From an uncultured bacterium (lineage in GTDB: Bacteria > Cyanobacteriota > Vampirovibrionia > Gastranaerophilales > Gastranaerophilaceae): 41,655 nt of DNA. Under the pieces are notes generated by a model. It was not told the DNA's origin. It ran no database searches and worked only from the letters and a program-made list of their open reading frames with translations. The stretch is taken from NCBI GenBank assembly GCA_902794035.1, contig CADBFN010000016.1, positions 1 to 41,655 on the forward strand. The letters run 5' to 3'. Position numbers and translations under genes: made by a program. Shown piece after piece: positions 1-7,130 of this stretch; positions within the stretch are counted from its first letter, which is position 1; every line of letters begins with the position of its first letter.

Positions 1-27
1 TGAACGAATGTGAATTTACAAATTTGG

Positions 28-67
28 GTGAGGGGTGTTCCCCGCAAGGGGTTAATGAGCATTAACC
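28..67. repeat. Double hairpin at the left edge
   Basis: Two adjacent stem-loops are visible. CCCC at 40-43 pairs with GGGG at 48-51 around GCAA. GGTTAAT at 50-56 pairs with ATTAACC at 61-67 around GAGC. They share two G residues, so they compete. No T-run follows directly, so a simple terminator is unlikely. The compact G/C-rich palindromes in AT-rich DNA look like an intergenic repeat, or the 3' end of a unit lying left of the window. Confidence 0.4.
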
Positions 68-149
68 TCTCTCATTTTTCAAATGTTCGAAATAAATTTC
101 TTCCATTTAAAAATTTTTCTCCCCCCAGTGGAGAATAAAAAATCATGCC

Positions 150-176
150 ATTGCGAGCCCGTCAGGGCGCGGCAAT
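150..176. repeat. REP-like palindrome (ATTGC...GCAAT)
   Basis: ATTGC at 150-154 pairs with GCAAT at 172-176. Nested inside, GCCC at 157-160 pairs with GGGC at 165-168. A related string, attgcgaggcgaagcaag, lies near 10125-10142 in the insert beside the tRNA. This suggests one dispersed extragenic repeat family. Two diverged examples are weak evidence; a genome-wide count would settle it. Confidence 0.4.
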
Positions 177-231
177 CCAGCCGTTTAACAATTCAAAATC
201 AGAATAAAATATACTTTTTAAAATTAATGTA

Positions 232-296
232 AATCTGTAAGTTGGGTTTTTACCTCAACATTATTTTTGTTGGGCTAAAAGCCCAACTTACAGATT
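232..296. repeat. Perfect 15-bp inverted repeat with competing inner stem
   Basis: AATCTGTAAGTTGGG at 232-246 is the exact reverse complement of 282-296. Inside it, GTTGGGCT at 269-276 pairs with AGCCCAAC at 280-287 around AAA. The right arm can therefore pair with either of two upstream partners, giving two exclusive folds. A T-rich stretch (309-317) lies about 13 bases past the right arm. It could be a small palindromic repeat or an attenuator-like leader. Its distance upstream of the pyrH promoter argues for a repeat or the tail of an earlier unit. Confidence 0.5.
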
Positions 297-360
297 GAAT
301 TTTCCTCGTTTTTTTTTCTAAAATAATTTATTTTTTAGATTCAAAATTTGTTATTTTTGC

Positions 361-389
361 TTTACAATAATGCGTGTTTAAGTTAAAAT
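361..389 (+). promoter_or_regulatory. Sigma-70-type promoter for the pyrH operon
   Basis: TTTACA at 361-366 and TAAAAT at 384-389 are separated by exactly 17 bp. Transcription would start near 396, giving a leader of about 20 bases before pyrH with a purine-rich ribosome site (gagaggg) at 402-408. The boxes and spacing are close to the bacterial consensus. Confidence 0.6.
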
Positions 390-418
390 CACTCTTAGAA
401 CGAGAGGGATATTGATTG

Positions 419-1129
419 ATGAAATATAACAGAATATTATTAAAGATAAGCGGGGAAGCGCTTTTAGGTACTCAGCAGTTTGGTATTGCGCCTGAACCTG
501 TTACAATGATTGCAAATGAAATTAAAAAGGCCGTCGAAATGGGTGCTCAGGTCGCTGTTGTAGTAGGCGGCGGTAATATTTTCCGCGGAATGAAAAACAG
601 TACAAAAATTGGTCTGGATCGTGCAACAGGTGATTATGTCGGAATGCTTGCAACTGTTATGAATGCTATCACCTTACAAAGTGCTTTGACTCAAATTGGT
701 GTTGATTGCAGAGTCCAAAGTGCAATAAGTATGAAACAAATTGCAGAACCGTATATCCGCCACAGAGCAATAAGGCATTTGGAAAAAGGCAGAGTCGTTA
801 TCTTCGCTGCAGGAACCGGTAATCCTTTCTTTACTACGGATACGGCTGCTGCATTAAGAGCATCTGAAATTAATGCTCAGGCTATGCTTATGGCTAAAAA
901 TGGTGTGGATGGCGTATATACAGCCGATCCAAATGCTGATCCGTCTGCAAAAAAACTTGATGAAATTCATTATGATGACATTATCATAAATGGTCTGAAA
1001 GTTATGGATACATCAGCTTGTGATTTGTGTAAACAAAATAATATACCGATTGTTGTTTTTGATTTCAAAAAAGAAAACGGTATTAAAGATATTCTAAATG
1101 GTGAAAAATTAGGAACTTATATAAATTAG
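419..1129 (+). CDS. pyrH: UMP kinase
   Basis: Cytosolic uridylate kinase of the amino-acid-kinase fold. It phosphorylates UMP to UDP with ATP, feeding UTP and CTP synthesis. The 236 residues are the usual family length. Visible motifs are KISGEALLG at 9-17, the glycine loop VVGGGNIFRG around 48-57, and the GNPFFTTDTAAALRA and KNGVDGVYTADP segments typical of PyrH. The ATG at 419 is chosen, 11 bases after the gaggg ribosome site; a TTG three bases earlier is also possible. It is the first gene of a four-gene operon, 13 bases before frr. The pyrH-frr-cdsA order is common in bacteria and supports the call. Confidence 0.97.
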   Translation: MKYNRILLKISGEALLGTQQFGIAPEPVTMIANEIKKAVEMGAQVAVVVGGGNIFRGMKNSTKIGLDRATGDYVGMLATVMNAITLQSALTQIGVDCRVQSAISMKQIAEPYIRHRAIRHLEKGRVVIFAAGTGNPFFTTDTAAALRASEINAQAMLMAKNGVDGVYTADPNADPSAKKLDEIHYDDIIINGLKVMDTSACDLCKQNNIPIVVFDFKKENGIKDILNGEKLGTYIN

Positions 1130-1142
1130 AAAGAGGTAAATT

Positions 1143-1709
1143 ATGTCTGAAGCTTTAGATGAAATGTTTTTATTTGGCGAAGAAAAAATGGAAAAAGCGA
1201 TAAATCAGTTGCATAAAGAATTTGCATCTGTTCGTTCAGGACGTGCAAATCCTGCAATATTAGATAAAGTTATTGTAGAATATTACGGAGCTCCTACTCC
1301 TTTAAGACAAATGTCTCAGGTTACTGTTCAGGACGGAACTACTTTGGTTATTACTCCTTATGACAAAACAATAATGAAGGATATTGAAAAAGGAATAATC
1401 AAAGCCGAAATTGGTATCACTCCAAATTCTGACGGAACATGCATCAGGCTTCCTTTCCCTCCTTTGACAGAGGACAGACGTCGTGAGATTGCAAAAGATG
1501 TCAGAAAATTAGGTGAAGATGCAAAAGTTGCGATAAGAAATATCCGTCGTGATATGGTTGATAAATTAAAGAAAATAGAAAAAGATGAAAATCTTCCTGA
1601 AGATGCAGTAAAAGATAATCAGGATAAAATTCAAAAAGTAACTGATAAATATACCGATAATATTGATAAAGCAGTTGCAGATAAAGAAAAAGAGGTTATG
1701 ACCGTATAA
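1143..1709 (+). CDS. frr: Ribosome recycling factor
   Basis: Cytosolic factor that, with EF-G, splits the post-termination ribosome so that subunits can be reused. At 188 residues it has the normal length. It shows the family hallmarks: FASVRSGRANPAILD near residues 27-41, VTVQDGTTLVITPYD in the middle domain, and the EDRRREIAKDVRKLGEDAKVAIRNIRRD helix. A clear ribosome site (aaagagg) precedes the ATG. Its stop overlaps the cdsA start by one base (TAATG), so the two are translationally coupled. Confidence 0.97.
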   Translation: MSEALDEMFLFGEEKMEKAINQLHKEFASVRSGRANPAILDKVIVEYYGAPTPLRQMSQVTVQDGTTLVITPYDKTIMKDIEKGIIKAEIGITPNSDGTCIRLPFPPLTEDRRREIAKDVRKLGEDAKVAIRNIRRDMVDKLKKIEKDENLPEDAVKDNQDKIQKVTDKYTDNIDKAVADKEKEVMTV

Positions 1710-2584
1710 TGAAACTTGATCTTGGATTAAATAAAAATGCAATAAGAATGCTTACCGGTTTTATTATGGGTACAATCGTTATGCTTTGTATAATGGCTGG
1801 TGGCTTTGCGCTGTTAGGGTTATTGGCTGTTATCCTTGCTTTTGTATCAAAAGAGTATGTCCGTATTTTAAATCACAAAGGGTTTTACCCGAGCCTGAAT
1901 GTAATATATGTGACCGAAGCCGTTCTTGCTGCAATTGTTTATTTTGAGAGATTTGATTTAGTCGCAGCTACATTGACTATTTGCGCTATGGCATCTTTTA
2001 TGTGGGTTTTATTTGTCGGACGTCAGCCATATATTGCTAATGTCGCGACTACATTGTTCGGAATGGTTTATTGCGGATGGTTTCCGCTTCATTTAATATT
2101 TTTCAGAAACTTGCATAATGAACAATATGACAGTGGTTTGGGTTTTGTGGTGCTTATGATTATTTCGATTATTGCTACTGATGTCGGCTGCTATTATGCC
2201 GGCAGACATTTTGGAAAACATAAGCTTGCACCGACTGTAAGTCCAAATAAAACAATTGAAGGTTCTGTTGGTGGTGCAATTGCCTCGGTTGTTTTTGCAG
2301 AAATTATTGGTTGTTATTTGGGCATAGGTTGGTTTATGTCACTAATTGCAGGTCTGTTGTGTACTGTATTTGCTCAGATTGGGGATTTATGCGAGTCATT
2401 ACTCAAAAGAGATGCAGGTGTTAAAGATTCGGGGGATACTCTGCCGGGACATGGCGGATTTTTAGACAGAACAGACAGTTTTGCATTTACAATTCCTATC
2501 GTTTACTATTTCTTTAAGTATTTTGTATTCAGAACTGAATGGATGACTTCTTTGTGTGATTTTCTTAAGGGAATAATACAATGA
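1709..2584 (+). CDS. cdsA: Phosphatidate cytidylyltransferase
   Basis: Integral membrane enzyme making CDP-diacylglycerol from phosphatidic acid and CTP, the precursor of the major phospholipids. The 291-residue protein is almost entirely hydrophobic segments. It carries the full CDS signature near the C-terminus (about residues 230-256), including S-x-L-x-K-R, K-D, the PGHGG turn and DRxD. An SPNKTIEGS loop at 178-186 is also typical. It overlaps frr by one base and rnc by four (ATGA), so it lies inside the coupled operon. Confidence 0.95.
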   Translation: MKLDLGLNKNAIRMLTGFIMGTIVMLCIMAGGFALLGLLAVILAFVSKEYVRILNHKGFYPSLNVIYVTEAVLAAIVYFERFDLVAATLTICAMASFMWVLFVGRQPYIANVATTLFGMVYCGWFPLHLIFFRNLHNEQYDSGLGFVVLMIISIIATDVGCYYAGRHFGKHKLAPTVSPNKTIEGSVGGAIASVVFAEIIGCYLGIGWFMSLIAGLLCTVFAQIGDLCESLLKRDAGVKDSGDTLPGHGGFLDRTDSFAFTIPIVYYFFKYFVFRTEWMTSLCDFLKGIIQ

Positions 2585-3264
2585 CCTCTGTAGCGGAAAT
2601 TTTTGGAATTAATGCAGTAAATGAAGACTTATATAAAAAGGCTCTGACTCATCCGTCTTATACTCAGGAATTAAGTTTAGCGCATACTGATTGCTATGAA
2701 CGTCTGGAATTTTTAGGCGACGCCGTACTAAAACTTACTGTTTCAGATGTTTTGTATAATATGTTTCCCGACAGTACGGAAGGTGAAATGTCAAAAATAA
2801 GAAGTATTGTTGTTTCTGATAATACTTTAGCTGAAATAGCAAAGGCTAATGGATTAAGTTCTCTTATAATATTGAGTAAGCATGATGAAAAGCAGGGAGC
2901 AAGAAAACTGAATTCTATTTGTGCATGCGCTTTTGAAGCAGTTTTAGGTGCATATTATCTTGATGGCAAATATGATGAAATCAGAGATTACATAGAAAAA
3001 ACTTTTTCTCCGTTAATAGCAGAAGTTAAGGGTAATTTTGCCAAGTATAATGCAAAAGAAATTTTGCAGGAATATACGCAAGGGGTGGATAAAAACCGTC
3101 CTGTATATAAAGTTATCAATGAATCAGGACCTGCACATAAAAGAATTTTCGAAGTTGAGGTTTCTTATAACGATAAAGTTTTGGCGGTTGAAACCGGATT
3201 GTCCAAAAAAGATGCCGAACAAAAAGCCGCATACAGTGCTTGTGAAAAGTTAGGTATTATATAA
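2581..3264 (+). CDS. rnc: Ribonuclease III, with an altered metal-site residue
   Basis: Double-stranded-RNA endonuclease for rRNA and mRNA processing. At 227 residues it has the standard layout: an endonuclease domain (about 1-150), then a dsRNA-binding domain (about 155-225) ending in the KKDAEQKAAYSACEKL helix. The catalytic box ERLEFLGDAVL is at 40-50, with E43 and D47. The second metal-binding stretch normally reads A-D-x-x-E-A, but here it reads ICACAFEA. The Asp matching E. coli D114 is Cys116, while the following Glu (E119) is kept. The gene overlaps cdsA by four bases. The family is certain; the effect on catalysis is unknown. Confidence 0.94.
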   Translation: MTSVAEIFGINAVNEDLYKKALTHPSYTQELSLAHTDCYERLEFLGDAVLKLTVSDVLYNMFPDSTEGEMSKIRSIVVSDNTLAEIAKANGLSSLIILSKHDEKQGARKLNSICACAFEAVLGAYYLDGKYDEIRDYIEKTFSPLIAEVKGNFAKYNAKEILQEYTQGVDKNRPVYKVINESGPAHKRIFEVEVSYNDKVLAVETGLSKKDAEQKAAYSACEKLGII

Positions 3265-3498
3265 TTATTTCCTATAATTATTCATAATCATTTTTCTGTA
3301 ATATACTTTTCTCAATTTTATCATATATTTCGTCACTAATTGAGCACAAAATAATAAAGACATGTGTCTTTCGGCATATTCTCTTTCGTATTCTCCCGAA
3401 AATATCCCGTCTTCTTGCGCGTTGTAATTCATTATTTCTAATAATGTATCAAGTGCTTTTATTGGCTTATATGCTTCTGCTAAATAATCTTCAAACAT
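3265..3498 (-). CDS. Small helical protein of unknown function
   Basis: A 77-residue product I do not recognise. It is predicted mostly alpha-helical, acidic in the first half and very basic at the C-terminus (KLRKVYYRKMIMNNYRK). It has no signal peptide. The gene looks real because a strong ribosome site (aaaggaag) sits at the right distance before the ATG. It ends base-to-base with the convergent rnc stop. It is divergent from the AbrB-like gene at 3614, and the 115-bp gap between them is full of repeats, so the two may share an operator. A toxin or antitoxin partner role is possible but not shown by any motif. Confidence 0.6.
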   Translation of the reverse strand: MFEDYLAEAYKPIKALDTLLEIMNYNAQEDGIFSGEYEREYAERHMSLLFCAQLVTKYMIKLRKVYYRKMIMNNYRK

Positions 3499-3532
3499 GA
3501 TTACTTCCTTTACATTGTGACTTACTATGGAC

Positions 3533-3610
3533 TTATAATGTAAACTATATTATAAAGGATTTATAATGTAAAGTATTAGTAAGGTAAATGTAATAATTTA
3601 TAAAGGATTT
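3533..3610. promoter_or_regulatory. Repeated boxes in the divergent control region
   Basis: TTATAATGTAAA occurs at 3533-3544 and again at 3561-3572, a 28-bp period. TTATAAAGGATTT occurs at 3550-3562 and 3598-3610. The second copy of the latter supplies the ribosome site of the AbrB-like gene. The first is a decoy: it is followed by an ATG directly ahead of a TAA. The doubled boxes could be operator half-sites for an autoregulating AbrB-fold protein. Confidence 0.45.
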
Positions 3611-3613
3611 CTA

Positions 3614-3769
3614 ATGATAAGAAGATTACAAAAAAGTGGTAATGGTTGGGCAATATTTTTACCAAAGCCGTTGCTTGAGCTCTTAAAAGTCAATCCTGAA
3701 ACAGACAAGGTCGAACTTGAATTTGAAGGCGAAGTTTTAAAAGTAAAAAAACATAAAGAAGAAGTGTAA
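3614..3769 (+). CDS. AbrB/MazE-type (SpoVT-AbrB) small DNA-binding protein
   Basis: A 51-residue protein starting MIRRLQKSGNGWAIFLPK. The N-terminal pattern (basic start, a short S-G-N-G-W turn, a hydrophobic strand, P-K, then a leucine-rich helix) is that of the swapped-hairpin AbrB/MazE fold. The rest (about 30-50) is an acidic strand followed by a lysine-rich tail. Such proteins are antitoxins or transition-state regulators that usually bind their own promoter. A strong ribosome site (aaagga) precedes the ATG, and the stop lies one base before rpe, so the two are co-transcribed. No MazF- or PIN-type toxin is adjacent. Confidence 0.7.
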   Translation: MIRRLQKSGNGWAIFLPKPLLELLKVNPETDKVELEFEGEVLKVKKHKEEV

Positions 3770-3770
3770 T

Positions 3771-4424
3771 ATGTCAGAAAAAAAAATTATTATATCACCA
3801 TCAATTTTATCAGCGGATTTTGCTAATTTAGAGCGCGATATAAAATTAGTCGAAAAGTGCGGTGCTGATTGGATTCATGTTGATGTAATGGATGGTCATT
3901 TTGTCCCGAATATTACAATCGGTGTTCCTGTTGTAAAATCTTTGAAAAAAATTACAAAATTACCGCTTGATGTTCATTTGATGATAGAAAATCCTGATAA
4001 GTATGTTGAACCGTTTGCAAAATCGGGGGCTGATATTTTGACATTTCATTATGAAGCCGTAAAAGATTGTGATGTGTCAGCATTGATAAGAAAAATAAAA
4101 TCATTTGGTGTAAAATCCGGCATTTCGATAAAGCCAAAAACAAAACCTGATGTTTTGATGCCATATCTTGATGAAGTTGATATGGTTCTTGTTATGACTG
4201 TAGAACCGGGTTTTGGCGGACAAAAATTTATGCAAGATTGTGCACAAAAAATTGAATTTATAAAAAATAATTCTTCCGAAAATCTTATAATTCAGGTAGA
4301 TGGCGGAATTAATGCTCAAACAGGTAAAATTTGTGTTGATTATGGCGCAAATTCTTTAGTTGCAGGAAGTTATATATATGGTGCGCCTGATGTAAATAAA
4401 GCTATCGAATCATTAAGGCTCTAG
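3771..4424 (+). CDS. rpe: Ribulose-phosphate 3-epimerase
   Basis: Cytosolic TIM-barrel enzyme interconverting ribulose 5-phosphate and xylulose 5-phosphate in the pentose phosphate pathway. The 217 residues match the family. The metal and catalytic set is present: S11, H36, D38 (HVDVMDGHFVPN), H69 and D177 (VDGGIN), plus the phosphate loop VEPGFGGQKF near 145-153. The gene begins one base after the AbrB-like gene, an unusual partner. Its stop overlaps by a few bases the stop of the convergent gene at 4421. Confidence 0.96.
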   Translation: MSEKKIIISPSILSADFANLERDIKLVEKCGADWIHVDVMDGHFVPNITIGVPVVKSLKKITKLPLDVHLMIENPDKYVEPFAKSGADILTFHYEAVKDCDVSALIRKIKSFGVKSGISIKPKTKPDVLMPYLDEVDMVLVMTVEPGFGGQKFMQDCAQKIEFIKNNSSENLIIQVDGGINAQTGKICVDYGANSLVAGSYIYGAPDVNKAIESLRL

Positions 4425-5635
4425 CTTTCTTGTGCGTATTCTCCGCGTCTGACTTTTCTTTTTAACAACTCATCAATGCTTAAATGCAGTTTATCTGTTG
4501 TGTCTGTACCGTCGTTTGTAGCTGTTTTAATATCTTTATCTGATTCTTCTGTTTTACCTGTTATCGGGTCTTGTTCGGATGAACTTTCCTGATTTTTTTT
4601 GTTTTGTGCTCCGATGCCTGTTTTTTCTTCTATTTGATTTTCAATGCTCGGTATTTTTCCAATATTTGAATTATTTTCATTTTCTGCAGACTGAACTGCT
4701 TGTTCTCCGGATTGAGCTTTTGCGACTGCATCGTTACCCGAATCAACCGCTTTTTCTCCTATCATTCTGTCAATGTTAAACCACCAGGATCTTCCTGATG
4801 TTGCCAGTAATTCATTACCTACAGATACGGTTTCAGAACCAAAATCAGCTGCGTTTAGCATTACTGATTGTCCGCCTGCTATTTCTCCGGAATAGCCTCT
4901 GAGTGTGCTTTCTGTCTGAGAAGCTTCATTTTGTCCGCTCACTCCGTATTGTTCAAGTTCTTTTTGAAGTTTTTCGATTTTTGCAAATGTTGAAGTGTCA
5001 CTTTTGTCTTTGTTAATTTTATCAACTTCTTGCTTTAACTCATTTTGTTTTGCTTCTGCTTCTGCCAAAAGTTCTTTCATTGTTCCTTCTAATTCGGCAA
5101 TTTCGTTATCGGAATTGTTTTGAATTGCACTGACAATTTGTTCGGTTGAAACCGCTTCTTGTCCCAATGTTTGGCTGTCTTGAGTAAATGTTATTGCCTG
5201 TTGTCTTAAACTCACTCCTGTATCTTGGAAATTCTTTCTTTTTATTTGCGCTGCAGTCATTTCTGAGGTGTCAGAATTTGTATCAGACGAATTTGGTTGA
5301 ACCTCTGTATTTTCACCTCTGATTTCTTCAGTTGTGGTTGGTAATTCTGCGTTATCCCCCCCTGTTTCGTTTGATTCTGCGGATACGTTTGTATTATTTG
5401 TATTTGTATTTGCTTTTGCTTCGTTACTTTGATGTCTTGTTATAGATTGTGCTTTTTCGTAGGTAACTTCGTCGGTGTCGTACTTTGCTATATTTTTTAA
5501 GAAATCCTGTGCCCATTGAACATATACATCAGGTACTTCTACTCCCTGTTTCTGATATTTAAGGATTTCTTTTGCGGTAAGATTTTTCCAGTTTATTTTA
5601 TTAGGATTATATGCTTCTATTCTTGAAATGTCCAT
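4421..5635 (-). CDS. Low-complexity S/T/N/E-rich protein, unknown function
   Basis: A 404-residue product I cannot assign. Residues 1-65 look folded (rich in W, Y and K). Residues 70-135 are a disordered T/N/S/E-rich linker. A heptad-like acidic/basic coiled coil (TMKELLAEAEAKQNELKQEV) lies around residue 185-205. A central part contains GGQSVMLNAADFGSE-like sequence, and a long disordered Q/S/E-rich tail follows. There is no signal peptide, membrane segment or cysteine. A good ribosome site (aaggg) precedes the ATG. The layout suggests a scaffold or surface-display type protein, but this is inference from composition only. Confidence 0.6.
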   Translation of the reverse strand: MDISRIEAYNPNKINWKNLTAKEILKYQKQGVEVPDVYVQWAQDFLKNIAKYDTDEVTYEKAQSITRHQSNEAKANTNTNNTNVSAESNETGGDNAELPTTTEEIRGENTEVQPNSSDTNSDTSEMTAAQIKRKNFQDTGVSLRQQAITFTQDSQTLGQEAVSTEQIVSAIQNNSDNEIAELEGTMKELLAEAEAKQNELKQEVDKINKDKSDTSTFAKIEKLQKELEQYGVSGQNEASQTESTLRGYSGEIAGGQSVMLNAADFGSETVSVGNELLATSGRSWWFNIDRMIGEKAVDSGNDAVAKAQSGEQAVQSAENENNSNIGKIPSIENQIEEKTGIGAQNKKNQESSSEQDPITGKTEESDKDIKTATNDGTDTTDKLHLSIDELLKRKVRRGEYAQES

Positions 5636-5765
5636 AGGTCACCCTTGTTGTAAGTTTACTTTTATTTTATCGGCATAATTTATAAAAACTTTAATTTTGT
5701 CTTTCATACGATTAAGGGATAACTTTTTCTCTGAAAGTTATATAATTTATAATAAGGTGATAATT
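5636..5765. promoter_or_regulatory. Divergent promoter region (unknown gene / cdd)
   Basis: This 130-bp gap separates the minus gene at 4421-5635 from cdd. On the plus strand a TATAAT box at 5741-5746 is followed, after a further AT-rich stretch, by the cdd ribosome site aaggtga at 5754-5760. No clear -35 box lies at the ideal spacing. A TAAAAT-like box on the minus strand near 5660 could serve the other gene. Confidence 0.4.
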
Positions 5766-6152
5766 ATGACTTACGAAGAATTAATGCAAAAAGCGGTTGA
5801 AGCCTCAAAAAATTCATATAGCCCATATTCAAAATTTGCGGTTGGGGCGTGTGTTTTGACAGAAGACGATTCTGTTTATACCGGATGCAATTTCGAAAAT
5901 TCAAGTTTTGGCATGACTATTTGTGCGGAACGTAATGCAATAGGATCTGCTATTGCAGATGGCAAAAGAAAAATTAAAGCAGTCGCAATTTATTCCCCAA
6001 ATCAGGATAATTGCACTCCTTGTGGTGCGTGCAGGCAGGTTATTCATGAATTTTGTGAAAATGACAATGATGTTGATATTATTTTAAAAAATGGCGAAGG
6101 TCTAAAAATTTATACTCTTGCTCAACTATTACCGGAAAGCTGGAATTTGTAA
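5766..6152 (+). CDS. cdd: Cytidine deaminase
   Basis: Zinc-dependent cytosolic enzyme deaminating cytidine and deoxycytidine to uridine forms in pyrimidine salvage. The 128 residues correspond to the short homotetrameric class. The zinc ligands and catalytic Glu are visible: C53-A-E55 and P-C86-G-A-C89. The substrate-binding YSPYSKFAVGA is at 18-28. An upstream TTG in frame at 5697 would add 23 residues, but the aaggtga ribosome site points to the ATG at 5766. The stop overlaps the next start by one base (TAATG). Confidence 0.95.
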   Translation: MTYEELMQKAVEASKNSYSPYSKFAVGACVLTEDDSVYTGCNFENSSFGMTICAERNAIGSAIADGKRKIKAVAIYSPNQDNCTPCGACRQVIHEFCENDNDVDIILKNGEGLKIYTLAQLLPESWNL

Positions 6153-6361
6153 TGTATATATTTGAATGGATGATTCATTTTATAAAAGGTAAAAAGTACA
6201 GACCTTTTATAAAACCTGATTTTATCCCTGAAGATGGAGAAGGTTTGCTTGAAGATTCCAAAGATTGTGAGCATGTTTTTATGCCTTTAGACAGCAGTGA
6301 AGAATATTTTGCCTGTAAGTATTGTGGTTTGGTTGTACCCAAAAGCAGATTAAAACAATAA
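6152..6361 (+). CDS. Mini zinc-binding protein
   Basis: A 69-residue protein not recognised by family. It holds C39-x-H41 and, fourteen residues on, C55-K-Y-C58-G, a likely four-ligand (C, H, C, C) zinc ribbon. The N-terminus (MYIFEWMIHF) is amphipathic. Overlap of one base with the cdd stop implies coupled translation. It might be an adaptor or nucleic-acid-binding ribbon; nothing in the sequence fixes a role. Confidence 0.65.
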   Translation: MYIFEWMIHFIKGKKYRPFIKPDFIPEDGEGLLEDSKDCEHVFMPLDSSEEYFACKYCGLVVPKSRLKQ

Positions 6362-6384
6362 TTCTTTTATGATATTATAACCTT

Positions 6385-7116
6385 ATGAAAAATAAAATTG
6401 GTTTTTGGGGATATCCTCTACCTTCAGTTATAGACCGTGTAAAAAAAGAATATCCGTATGCTCAGTGGTTTGATTTGGACTTTGATTTGTCTGATAAAGT
6501 CCCTGATGCAAATATTTTGCCTGAAAGTTATTGCAAGATAATAAAACAGATAATAAATAATTCTTTATATTATCGTGATGAAATTATAAAAATAATTGCA
6601 CCAATAGGGAAAGATAAATGTGATAGCGGTTGGTTTGCGGCTCAGTTGTTAAAAGATATGGGGTTTGATGTTGAAGAAACCATATTCGAAACATTTGAAT
6701 ATCGTTCTCCTGTCTATATCTCAACTTCAAATATGCCGTTATATGACAAAGTTACTTCTATTACGGCAAATATTGTCGCGGATAATGTTGATACTTCCAG
6801 GATTGTTCAGTGCAAGCCAAAATTCGGCTTTTGGGGGGTTCCGCCAAATGATTTGAATATTTTAAAATTATTTCCTGATGAAACTCATGTTTATGGCTGG
6901 ACAAGGTGTGTTGAAGCAAAAGTTCCGGCGGATATAGAATTGGAAATGTATGTTGAACCTGATGTCCCTACCGTATTTTATGCTCAGGCTTTTTGTTCAA
7001 AAACTCAGCTTGCAAAATATTTGGCAAATAAGTATAACGGACTTTACATTGATATTGATGATTATGCAACAAATTCTGTAAAAGCGAAGATTGAAGCTTT
7101 TTTAAGATTACGTTAG
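6385..7116 (+). CDS. Unknown protein with two similar halves (GFWG motif)
   Basis: A 243-residue soluble protein of unknown function. The motif GFWGYPLP at 6-13 recurs as GFWGVPPN at 148-155. Each copy is followed by a short helix and an aromatic/acidic strand, so the protein probably arose by duplication of a roughly 120-residue unit. The first half has IAPIGKDKCDSGWFAAQLL (about 71-89); the second has a C-x-acidic pattern ending LYIDIDDYATNS. It has no signal peptide or membrane segment. No ribosome site precedes the ATG. Instead an extended -10-like TGaTATTAT ends seven bases upstream, consistent with a leaderless message. Confidence 0.65.
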   Translation: MKNKIGFWGYPLPSVIDRVKKEYPYAQWFDLDFDLSDKVPDANILPESYCKIIKQIINNSLYYRDEIIKIIAPIGKDKCDSGWFAAQLLKDMGFDVEETIFETFEYRSPVYISTSNMPLYDKVTSITANIVADNVDTSRIVQCKPKFGFWGVPPNDLNILKLFPDETHVYGWTRCVEAKVPADIELEMYVEPDVPTVFYAQAFCSKTQLAKYLANKYNGLYIDIDDYATNSVKAKIEAFLRLR

Positions 7117-7130
7117 AATATTTATATAAA

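Noticed and set aside
3614-3769. Complete type II toxin-antitoxin pair at the AbrB-like gene
   Set aside because: No toxin family is recognisable next to it; the 77-residue divergent protein has no toxin motif, so only a possible link is reported.
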